Part shown: one piece after another, positions 57,606 to 64,000 of the stretch
Numbering within the stretch: the first letter of the stretch is position 1
Layout of the letters: every line of letters begins with the position of its first letter
Assembly: GCF_023555055.1 (NCBI RefSeq)
Contig: NZ_JAMJPL010000001.1
Coordinates: 124,001-188,000 of the forward strand
Origin: Marinobacter sp. ATCH36
GTDB taxonomy: Bacteria; Pseudomonadota; Gammaproteobacteria; Pseudomonadales; Oleiphilaceae
Length of the DNA: 64,000 nucleotides
Direction of reading: 5' to 3'
Notes under the pieces: generated by a model
The model's input: only the letters and a program-made list of their open reading frames with translations
Told to the model about the DNA's origin: nothing
Databases searched by the model: none
Program-made: the position numbers and the translations under genes

Positions 57606-58712
57606 TCAGTCGAACACAATCACGCCACGGGCGTTCTTGCCAGCCAACATATCATCGAATGCCTGGGCTGCGTCTTCAATGGGATAGGTGCAGGTTACCA
57701 GCTCATCGAGCTTGAGTTTGCCAGCCTTGTACAGCCCCAGAATACGGGGGAAATCGTACTGCGGGCGGGCAGAACCCAGCCAGCTACCCTTCAGGACCCG
57801 TTCATCGGCGGGCAGGGTCAGGGTGGTGATTGAGGTTTTGTCTTTCGGGTCGGAAACACCCACCACCACGGCCGTGCCACCGCGTCCGAGGCACTTGTAG
57901 GCCTGCTCCACCACGGCGCCGGCACCAACGCACTCAAAGGCGTAGTCCACGCCACCGGTGAGTTTCTTCACCGCTTTGGCGCCATCTTCCACATCGTTTA
58001 TGTTGACGGTATGGGTGGCACCGAAGTCCCGGGCCATCCGCAGTTTTGTCTCGTTGTTATCCACCGCAACAATCATTTCCGCGCCGGCGGTCACACAACC
58101 CTGAATGGCGTTCAGGCCTACGCCGCCAATGCCAAAGACAGCCGTGCGGGAGCCGGGCTCGACCTTCGCGGTGTTGAACACGGCGCCAACTCCGGTCATA
58201 ACGGCGCAGCCGACCAGTGCAGCGTTCTGCATGGGTATGGTGTCGTCCACCTTGACACAGTTGTCCACGTGCATGGTGGCGTATTCCGCCATCACGCCGC
58301 AGGCGCCGAAGACGTTGAGGTCTTCGCCATCCGCGCCTTTGGTGCGTAAGGTTCCGTCCGGCAGGGTGAACATGGCTTTGCGGGCATTTTCGCAGAGCAC
58401 CGGGCGGCCGCGAACGCACTGGCGACATTTGCCACACATGGAGATGAAGGAGCTGACCACGTGGTCGCCTTCCTGAAAAGCGGTAACGCCTTCGCCCACT
58501 TCGATGACCACACCAGCGGCTTCGTGGCCCAGCACCAGTGGTGCGGGGTAGGGTATTTTGCCGGTGGTAGCGGACTGATCGCTATGGCAGACGCCGCAGG
58601 CAGCGACCTTGATGGTGATTTCGTCCCGCTTCGGGCCTTCCACGGTAATGGTTTCCACCTGAACGGGTTGGCCCCATTCGCGACAGACGACGGCTTTGGC
58701 TTTTCTGTCCAT
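57606..58712 (-). CDS. Zinc-dependent alcohol dehydrogenase
   Basis: A 368-residue MDR alcohol dehydrogenase with catalytic zinc residues GVCHSDQSATTG and GHEAAGVVIEVGEG, structural zinc cysteines CGKCRQCVRGRPVLC and Rossmann motif FGIGGVGLNAI. Its sequence and length differ from the FrmA of this window, so it serves another alcohol, probably longer-chain given the lipid-oxidation neighbours. ATG 58712 follows AAGGAG; the open frame upstream is an extension into the acyl-CoA dehydrogenase end and lacks a site. It starts 13 bases after the acyl-CoA dehydrogenase stop. Confidence 0.94.
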   Translation of the reverse strand: MDRKAKAVVCREWGQPVQVETITVEGPKRDEITIKVAACGVCHSDQSATTGKIPYPAPLVLGHEAAGVVIEVGEGVTAFQEGDHVVSSFISMCGKCRQCVRGRPVLCENARKAMFTLPDGTLRTKGADGEDLNVFGACGVMAEYATMHVDNCVKVDDTIPMQNAALVGCAVMTGVGAVFNTAKVEPGSRTAVFGIGGVGLNAIQGCVTAGAEMIVAVDNNETKLRMARDFGATHTVNINDVEDGAKAVKKLTGGVDYAFECVGAGAVVEQAYKCLGRGGTAVVVGVSDPKDKTSITTLTLPADERVLKGSWLGSARPQYDFPRILGLYKAGKLKLDELVTCTYPIEDAAQAFDDMLAGKNARGVIVFD

Positions 58713-58725
58713 TGTTGTTGGCTCC

Positions 58726-60528
58726 TTAAAATTCCGAATCCTGCATACCCAGCGCGGTGGTATCCACGGCCGCCAGTAATTCCGCCAGGCTGACCACTTT
58801 CGGCAGTTCGTATCGGGCGAAATACTCACAGGCCTTCACCTTACCCTCGTAAAATTCCGCTGTCTGCTCACTTTCACCGTTCAACCCTGCAATGGCCTTG
58901 ATAGCCTGTCTCAACCAGAGCCAGCCAACCACGGTGTGGCCGAATGCCTCCAGATAGAGCGAGGCGTTGGCCAGGGCTTTTTCCACGTTGCCGCCGGCTT
59001 TCTCTGCGTTGATGGCTTCCGTCGACATGGATAGGGCTTCCACTGCCCGGTCCAGCTGGTCAGCGCTGCTTGCCAGACGTTCGATGTCCCGGGCTTCGCC
59101 AATGGTGGCGGCAATACGGTCCCTCAGTTCCTGGTAGAACCGGCCGCCGGCCATGGAAACCTTGCGGCCCAGCAGGTCAATGCCCTGGATGCCGTGGGTG
59201 CCTTCATGGATGGGATTGAGCCGGTTATCGCGGTAGAACTGTTCCACCGGGTATTCCCGTGTATAGCCGTATCCGCCGTGCACCTGGATCGCCAGGCTAT
59301 TGGCTTCCAGGCAGAACTGGGACGGCCAGGATTTGATGATCGGCGTCAGCAGATCCAGCAGGCCAGCGGCCAGTTGGCGTTGCTCTTCGGTGGCTCCGTG
59401 CTTTTTCTCGTCCACCAGCATCGCACCCTGCAGACACAGCGCCAGGCCACCTTCCACGTAGGCTTTCTGGGTCAGCAGCATGCGGCGGATGTCGGCGTGG
59501 CGGATCAGCGGTACCTGCGGCGTGTCGGGGTCCTTCTCGCCAACGGGACGCCCCTGTTTGCGCTCGCGGGCGTATCCCAGTGCGTGGAGGTAACCAGTAT
59601 AACCCAGCATGACCGAGCCCAGACCAACGCCGATGCGGGCTTCGTTCATCATGTGGAACATCGCTGCCAGGCCGTTGTTGGGCTCACCCACCAGGTAACC
59701 CACAGCACCGTCTTTTTCACCAAAGTTGAGCATGGTCGAGGTGGTGCCTCGATAGCCCATCTTGTGGATCAGGCCGGCCAGCGCGACGTCATTGCGATCA
59801 CCCAGGCTGCCGTCCTCATTGACCAGCACCTTGGGCACAATAAACAGGGAAATGCCTTTCACCCCGACCGGGGCGTCCGGCAGACGGGCAAGCACCATGT
59901 GAATGATGTTCTCACTCAGCTCGTGGTCGCCACCGGATATGTAGATCTTGTTACCGAAAAGGCGATAGCTGCCGTCATCCTGCGGCTCCGCGCGGGTGCG
60001 CAGATCCCCCAGGGACGAACCGGCATGTGGCTCGGTCAGGCACATAGTGCCGAAGAACCGGCCGGCCATCATTGGCCCGGCATACTTATGCTGCTGGTGC
60101 TCGCTACCCTGGGCCATGATCAGGTTCGCAGCCGCAATGGTCAGCCCGGCGTAGCCCTGGGTGCCAACATTCGCGCCCTTGAGCATGCCCACACACATCT
60201 GCGCGACGGCGGCGGGCAGTTGCATGCCGCCGCGCTCGTAGTCCTGGCCGGCGGCCATCAAACCTGTGTCCCGCAGTACGTCGAGGGCCTTTTTGACCTC
60301 AGGGCGCATGACTACCTGGCCGTTTTCGAACCGGGGTTCTTCCTCGTCGACCAGGCGGGCGTGAGGGGCAAACTCTTCAGCGGCTACTTTCAGGGCCAGG
60401 TCCAAAGCCGCTTGCAGGGTTTCCCGGTTGTGTTCGGAGTAGCGGTCGTAGTCCAGGGTCTGTTCGACTTCGTGGAGTTCAAACAGCTGGAAGGCCAGGT
60501 CCTGGGTGTTGATGATTTTTTGTTGCAT
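58726..60528 (-). CDS. Acyl-CoA dehydrogenase (600-residue DmdC-like type)
   Basis: A 600-residue FAD enzyme of the long acyl-CoA dehydrogenase type that also includes DmdC and other medium/long-chain enzymes. FAD motif FGTMCLTEPHAGSSLGDLRT, catalytic Glu in NPIHEGTHGIQGIDLLGRK, and a C-terminal extra helical domain from about residue 460. ATG 60528 is used; MQQKIINTQDLAFQLFEL fits family N termini. First gene of a tight operon with the alcohol and aldehyde dehydrogenases. Sulfur substrates of DmdC are only one option; a fatty acyl-CoA is more likely given the thiolase and FadJ-like genes. Confidence 0.92.
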   Translation of the reverse strand: MQQKIINTQDLAFQLFELHEVEQTLDYDRYSEHNRETLQAALDLALKVAAEEFAPHARLVDEEEPRFENGQVVMRPEVKKALDVLRDTGLMAAGQDYERGGMQLPAAVAQMCVGMLKGANVGTQGYAGLTIAAANLIMAQGSEHQQHKYAGPMMAGRFFGTMCLTEPHAGSSLGDLRTRAEPQDDGSYRLFGNKIYISGGDHELSENIIHMVLARLPDAPVGVKGISLFIVPKVLVNEDGSLGDRNDVALAGLIHKMGYRGTTSTMLNFGEKDGAVGYLVGEPNNGLAAMFHMMNEARIGVGLGSVMLGYTGYLHALGYARERKQGRPVGEKDPDTPQVPLIRHADIRRMLLTQKAYVEGGLALCLQGAMLVDEKKHGATEEQRQLAAGLLDLLTPIIKSWPSQFCLEANSLAIQVHGGYGYTREYPVEQFYRDNRLNPIHEGTHGIQGIDLLGRKVSMAGGRFYQELRDRIAATIGEARDIERLASSADQLDRAVEALSMSTEAINAEKAGGNVEKALANASLYLEAFGHTVVGWLWLRQAIKAIAGLNGESEQTAEFYEGKVKACEYFARYELPKVVSLAELLAAVDTTALGMQDSEF

Positions 60529-60600
60529 GGCCTTGTTACCCTTGGCGTGTATCAATGATTATCAGCCACGAATGAACACGGTAGCCTGCGGGGTTGGAGT

Positions 60601-60699
60601 CTGGTCCTGGGGTGGGGGAGCCTTTTCTTATGGGAAAAGAACTCGCTTCGCTCAGACACCTTTATCCCGTCAGAAAAGGCTCCCCCACCCCATGACTGG
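60601..60699. repeat. Long palindromic intergenic repeat, copy 2
   Basis: Arms GGGGTGGGGGAGCCTTTTCT and AGAAAAGGCTCCCCCACCCC pair perfectly around AACTCGCTTCGCTCAGACA. It begins 25 bases after the thiolase stop and lies before the acyl-CoA dehydrogenase start. Same orientation as copy 1. Confidence 0.87.
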
Positions 60700-60723
60700 C
60701 CTGACTGCACTGTTATATCTGGC

Positions 60724-61908
60724 TTACACCACTTCAAACAGGCCAGCAGCGCCTTGTCCACCGCCGATGCACATGGTCACGACAACGTATTTGGCGCCAC
60801 GGCGCTTGCCTTCGATCAGGGCATGGCCCGTCAGGCGGGAACCGGTAACACCATAGGGGTGGCCGATGGAGATGGAGCCGCCGTTGACGTTCAGTTTTTC
60901 CATGGGAATACCCAGGCGGTCGCGGCAGTAGACCACTTGCGAGGCAAAGGCCTCATTCAGTTCCCACAGGTCGATATCATCCATCGTCAGACCGTTGCGC
61001 TCCAGCAGGCGCGGGATGGCGAAGACCGGGCCGATGCCCATCTCATCGGGCTCGCAGCCAGCGACGGCGAAGCCACGGAAGATACCCATGGGTTCGATGT
61101 TGTGCTTCTCGGCGTAAGTCGAGTTCATCACCGTGCACACAGACGCACCGTCCGAAAGCTGGGACGCGTTGCCGGCGGTAACAAAGTGGTTATCCCCACG
61201 CACCGGATTCAGACCCTGCAGGCCTTCCAGGGTGGTATTGGGGCGGTTGCACTCATCCTTCGTCAGGGTGACATCCTTATGGCTGATGTCCCCGGTTTCC
61301 TTGTCCTTCACCATCATGGTGGCATCGTAAGGCACGATTTCATCATCGAACCTGCCCGCCTCCTGGGCCGCTGCCGTGCGCTGCTGTGAGACCAGCGCAT
61401 ACTCATCCTGGGACTCACGGCTGACACCATAACGCTGGGCAACAATATCCGCGGTTTCAATCATCGCCAGATATAGCTCGGGCTTGTTCTTCATCAGCCA
61501 GTCGTTGGTAGCGTGGAAGCTGTTGAGCTTGTCATTCTGCACCATGGAAATGGATTCGACACCTCCCGCCACCATGGCCGGTACCTTCTCTGACACCACC
61601 CGCTGGGCGGCGATGGCAATGGACTGAAGGCCGGAACTGCAGAACCGGTTGATCGAAAGGCCAGCGGTCGTCACCGGCAAACCGGCGCGGATAGCCGCAA
61701 GGCGCGCGATGTTCTTGCCCTGGGCGCCTTCGTGGAACGTGGCACCGAGGATAACATCCTCGACAATCGCCGGATCGATACCTGCACGCTGCACCGCGTG
61801 CTGGATCACATGGCCGGCAATGTCCACAGAGTGGGTGTTGTTCAGGGCGCCACGGTAGGATTTACCGAGGCCGGTGCGAGCGGTTGAGACAATAACGGCA
61901 TCAGACAT
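60724..61908 (-). CDS. Acetyl-CoA C-acyltransferase (thiolase)
   Basis: A 394-residue thiolase. The acyl-accepting Cys90 is in [11 protein letters not shown], the general bases in [10 protein letters not shown] and [15 protein letters not shown], and the ELNEAFASQ motif near residue 320 is present. It cleaves 3-ketoacyl-CoA in beta-oxidation or makes acetoacetyl-CoA. AAGGAC precedes the ATG. The upstream gap holds two repeat elements and the downstream end another, so it may be transcribed from its own promoter or by read-through from the FadJ-like gene. Confidence 0.94.
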   Translation of the reverse strand: MSDAVIVSTARTGLGKSYRGALNNTHSVDIAGHVIQHAVQRAGIDPAIVEDVILGATFHEGAQGKNIARLAAIRAGLPVTTAGLSINRFCSSGLQSIAIAAQRVVSEKVPAMVAGGVESISMVQNDKLNSFHATNDWLMKNKPELYLAMIETADIVAQRYGVSRESQDEYALVSQQRTAAAQEAGRFDDEIVPYDATMMVKDKETGDISHKDVTLTKDECNRPNTTLEGLQGLNPVRGDNHFVTAGNASQLSDGASVCTVMNSTYAEKHNIEPMGIFRGFAVAGCEPDEMGIGPVFAIPRLLERNGLTMDDIDLWELNEAFASQVVYCRDRLGIPMEKLNVNGGSISIGHPYGVTGSRLTGHALIEGKRRGAKYVVVTMCIGGGQGAAGLFEVV

Positions 61909-61929
61909 AACAGTGTCCTTCGTAAACAG

Positions 61930-62017
61930 GTAGGTCGGATTAGCTAAGCGTAATCCGACACAGAGTGGAACGTTTCGACGGTATTGTCGGATTACGGCTT
62001 CGCCTAATCCGACCTAC
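61930..62017. repeat. Paired GTCGGATTA hairpin element before the thiolase gene
   Basis: Two mini-hairpins, each GTCGGATTA pairing with TAATCCGAC (61934-61959 and 61986-62013), lie 26 bases apart, and the outer GTAGG/CCTAC ends make the whole 88 bases an imperfect palindrome. The unit is known as a common intergenic motif in gammaproteobacteria. It begins 22 bases before the thiolase start codon, in the leader. Confidence 0.85.
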
Positions 62018-62049
62018 GGTTCCAGGAGACCAAACCCTGGAGTCGAGCC

Positions 62050-62141
62050 GGTCACGGGGTGGGGTACCTTTTCTGCCGGGAAAAGGTGTCTGAGCAAAGC
62101 GAGTTCTTTTCCCATAAGAAAAGGCACCCTACCCCGGGACC
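62050..62141. repeat. Long palindromic intergenic repeat, copy 3 (inverted)
   Basis: GGGGTGGGGTACCTTTTCTG and AGAAAAGGCACCCTACCCCG form the arms around TGTCTGAGCAAAGCGAGTT, the reverse complement of the core in copies 1 and 2. It lies 12 bases after the FadJ-like stop. Arms differ by one to two bases from perfect pairing. Confidence 0.85.
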
Positions 62142-62152
62142 AGCCCCCGAAA

Positions 62153-64000
62153 TCAAAGATCCGAAAACTTGCGACCTTCACTGACCAGTTTTTGCAAAAG
62201 GGCTGCCGGCTTCCACTGCTCGCCACCGAGGTCATCGTAGAACTGTTCAACGGTACCAAGAATGTTGTCCAAACCAATCTGATCGGCCCAGAACATCGGG
62301 CCACCACGATAGGCCGGGAAGCCATAGCCGTAGATCCAGGTAATATCGATATCCAGTGAACGGTCCGCGACGCCCTCTTCCAGAATCTTCGCGCCCTCAT
62401 TGATCATCACATACATGCACCGCTCCAGAATCTCCTGATCGGTGATGTCACGGGACGTAATACCCTGCTCCTGACGGAACTCGGCAATGATCTGATCCAC
62501 TTCCGGGTCAGGAATCGGCTTGCGGTTACCTTCCTCGTACTTGTACACGCCCGCCTGAGTCTTCTGCCCGAGGCGGCCTTGTTCCGCCAGCTTGTCCATC
62601 CAGCTCGCCGGTACATCCTCACCGGCCTTGCGGCGCTCCTCGCGAATGCTGTATCCAATATCAATACCGGCAAGGTCCGACATGGCAAACTGCCCCATCG
62701 GGAAGCCCAGATCGGTCAGCACCTTGTCCACCTGTTGCGGGCTCGCGCCCTCATTGACCAGTGCCATGGCCTCGGCACCGCGCTTGTGCAGCATGCGGTT
62801 GCCCACGAAACCGTAGCAGTTGCCCACCATCACGCCGACCTTGTTGATCTTCTTCGCCAGCGCCATCGCCGTGGCTTTCACTTCGTCGGAGGTCTTATCG
62901 CCCCGCACAATCTCCAGCAGCTTCATGACATTGGCCGGGCTGAAGAAGTGCAGGCCAATCACGTCTTCAGGGCGTTTGGTGGATGTGGCGATTTCATCGA
63001 TGCTCAGGGTGGAGGTGTTTGAAGCCAGAATAGTGCCCGGCTTGCAGGACTCATCCAGCTGGCTGAAGATCTTCTTTTTAAGGTCCATGCTTTCGAAGAC
63101 CGCCTCAATCACCAGATCAACATCGCTGAAATCGTCATAGGTCAGGGTGCCGCTGATCAGGCTCATGCGCTCTTCAACCTGGGCCTGGGTAATACGGCCT
63201 TTCTTGGCGGTGTTCTCGTAGTTCTTGCGAATGACCGCCAGACCCTTGTCCAGTGCTTCCTGTTTTAATTCCGCGATGATGACGGGAATACCAGCGTTAG
63301 CGAAGTTCATGGCGATGCCACCGCCCATGGTACCGGCGCCGATGACACCCACCTTTCTGATATCGCGGACCGGCGTGTCCTTGGACAAACCTTTTACTTT
63401 TGATACTTCACGCTCGGCAAAGAAGGCGTGAACCAGACCGGCACGCTGCGGGGATTCCATGCACTCCATGAACAACTCACGCTCGCGCTTCATGCCGTCA
63501 TCGAATGGCAGGTTAAAGGCTGCTTCCACCGCATCCACGCATTTGAATGGCGAGAACAGGCCGCGGGCTTTCTTTTGCAGGCCGGCACGGAACTGTTCGA
63601 ACACGTCGCTACCTTTGTCTGCTTCGATCTTGTCGGTCAGGTCGCGGACACGACGGACCGGCCTGCTCTCATCGGCAACTTTTTGAGCATATGCCAGGCC
63701 AACGGCCTTGATATCGTCGCCGTCTTCAACCGAATCAACAATCCCCAGAGCCAGCGCATCCTTGGCGTTTACAAATTCACCGGAGGTGATCATTTCCAGC
63801 GCCTTCTGGGCACCGGTCAGCCGCGGCAAACGCTGGGTACCACCAGCGCCGGGCAGCAGGCCCAGTTTCACTTCCGGCAGCCCGACTCTGGCACTGCTCA
63901 GCGCCACCCGGTAATGACAGCCAAGGGCAGTCTCCAGGCCGCCACCCAGGGCAGTGCCGTGAATGGCCGCGACAACAGGCTTGTCGCTGCTTTCATACTG
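62153..64000 (-). CDS. FadJ-type 3-hydroxyacyl-CoA dehydrogenase/enoyl-CoA hydratase (5' part missing)
   Basis: The frame is open to the window end, so about the first 100 residues lie outside; 615 are visible. An enoyl-CoA hydratase part (AAIHGTALGGGLETALGCHY, GLPEVKLGLLPGAGGTQRLP) is followed by the NAD-binding domain VGVIGAGTMGGGIAMNFANA and the 3-hydroxyacyl-CoA dehydrogenase C-domains with VGNCYGFVGNRMLHK. It catalyses the middle two steps of beta-oxidation. Total size is that of the monofunctional-chain FadJ type (about 715). The stop is followed by a palindromic repeat; the thiolase gene 244 bases on provides the last step. Confidence 0.93.
   Translation of the reverse strand, partial: QYESSDKPVVAAIHGTALGGGLETALGCHYRVALSSARVGLPEVKLGLLPGAGGTQRLPRLTGAQKALEMITSGEFVNAKDALALGIVDSVEDGDDIKAVGLAYAQKVADESRPVRRVRDLTDKIEADKGSDVFEQFRAGLQKKARGLFSPFKCVDAVEAAFNLPFDDGMKRERELFMECMESPQRAGLVHAFFAEREVSKVKGLSKDTPVRDIRKVGVIGAGTMGGGIAMNFANAGIPVIIAELKQEALDKGLAVIRKNYENTAKKGRITQAQVEERMSLISGTLTYDDFSDVDLVIEAVFESMDLKKKIFSQLDESCKPGTILASNTSTLSIDEIATSTKRPEDVIGLHFFSPANVMKLLEIVRGDKTSDEVKATAMALAKKINKVGVMVGNCYGFVGNRMLHKRGAEAMALVNEGASPQQVDKVLTDLGFPMGQFAMSDLAGIDIGYSIREERRKAGEDVPASWMDKLAEQGRLGQKTQAGVYKYEEGNRKPIPDPEVDQIIAEFRQEQGITSRDITDQEILERCMYVMINEGAKILEEGVADRSLDIDITWIYGYGFPAYRGGPMFWADQIGLDNILGTVEQFYDDLGGEQWKPAALLQKLVSEGRKFSDL

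Overview
This 64 kb window reads as ordinary chromosome of a free-living, probably marine, gammaproteobacterium. Gene density is high, GC is clearly above 50%, and there is no rRNA, tRNA, phage, transposase or CRISPR array. The gene set (UMF1-type MFS carrier, CRY-DASH cryptochrome, QsdR-type TetR, RegB/RegA pair, Blh-type hydrolase with SulP, NADP-GDH next to a PEP/pyruvate-binding protein, acyl-CoA oxidation genes) most resembles Marinobacter or close relatives. That assignment is inferred from protein character only.

Region by region. 1-1186: end of a metal ABC transporter (binding protein, permease). 1196-6506 (minus): a GAF/PAS/GGDEF/EAL protein, then an operon with an RNase J-type nuclease between two solute-binding (SBP_bac_3) proteins. 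6745-10555: a DJ-1/PfpI protein, a thioesterase, and a formaldehyde-detoxification module (FrmA, NemR-like TetR, SDR) tied together by two copies of one operator-like sequence. 10705-14069: CRY-DASH, two small conserved proteins, fructosamine kinase and a YkvA-like protein. 14395-18365: a four-gene cluster of circularly permuted ATP-grasp, alpha-E, transglutaminase and Anbu (proteasome-like peptidase), with a possible sigma-54 promoter. 18381-26816 (minus): a five-gene coupled operon joining an RND pump, a LolCDE/MacB-like ABC system and an AttH-type lipoprotein. 27007-34534: a diguanylate cyclase, a second RND pump and a TonB-dependent copper-type receptor.

34798-40593: glutamate dehydrogenase, a pseudo-KaiC/PEP-pyruvate-binding fusion and a RegB/RegA redox two-component system. 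40627-43911 (minus): a sulfur-type operon (Blh hydrolase, SulP, membrane protein). 43988-47730: a third GGDEF protein and a divergent alkylation-repair pair (Ada-AlkA fusion, Ogt). 47815-51826: UMF1 transporter, cNMP/CBS/DUF294 protein and a DnaQ-type exonuclease. 51843-55365 (minus): a secreted MsrAB and an OmpR-type two-component system. 55456-64000: a QsdR-like regulator and a minus-strand set for alcohol to aldehyde to acyl-CoA oxidation (FadJ-like, thiolase, acyl-CoA dehydrogenase, Zn alcohol dehydrogenase, aldehyde dehydrogenase), with long palindromic repeats just 3' of the stop codons.

Themes: electrophile and redox stress (FrmA, NemR-like regulator, DJ-1, MsrAB, RegBA, persulfide-type hydrolase), envelope efflux (two RND systems), c-di-GMP signalling (three GGDEF proteins) and lipid/alcohol catabolism. 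The least understood units are the ATP-grasp/alpha-E/transglutaminase/Anbu cluster, the RND-ABC-AttH operon, the RNase J/SBP operon and the pseudo-KaiC/PPDK_N protein.
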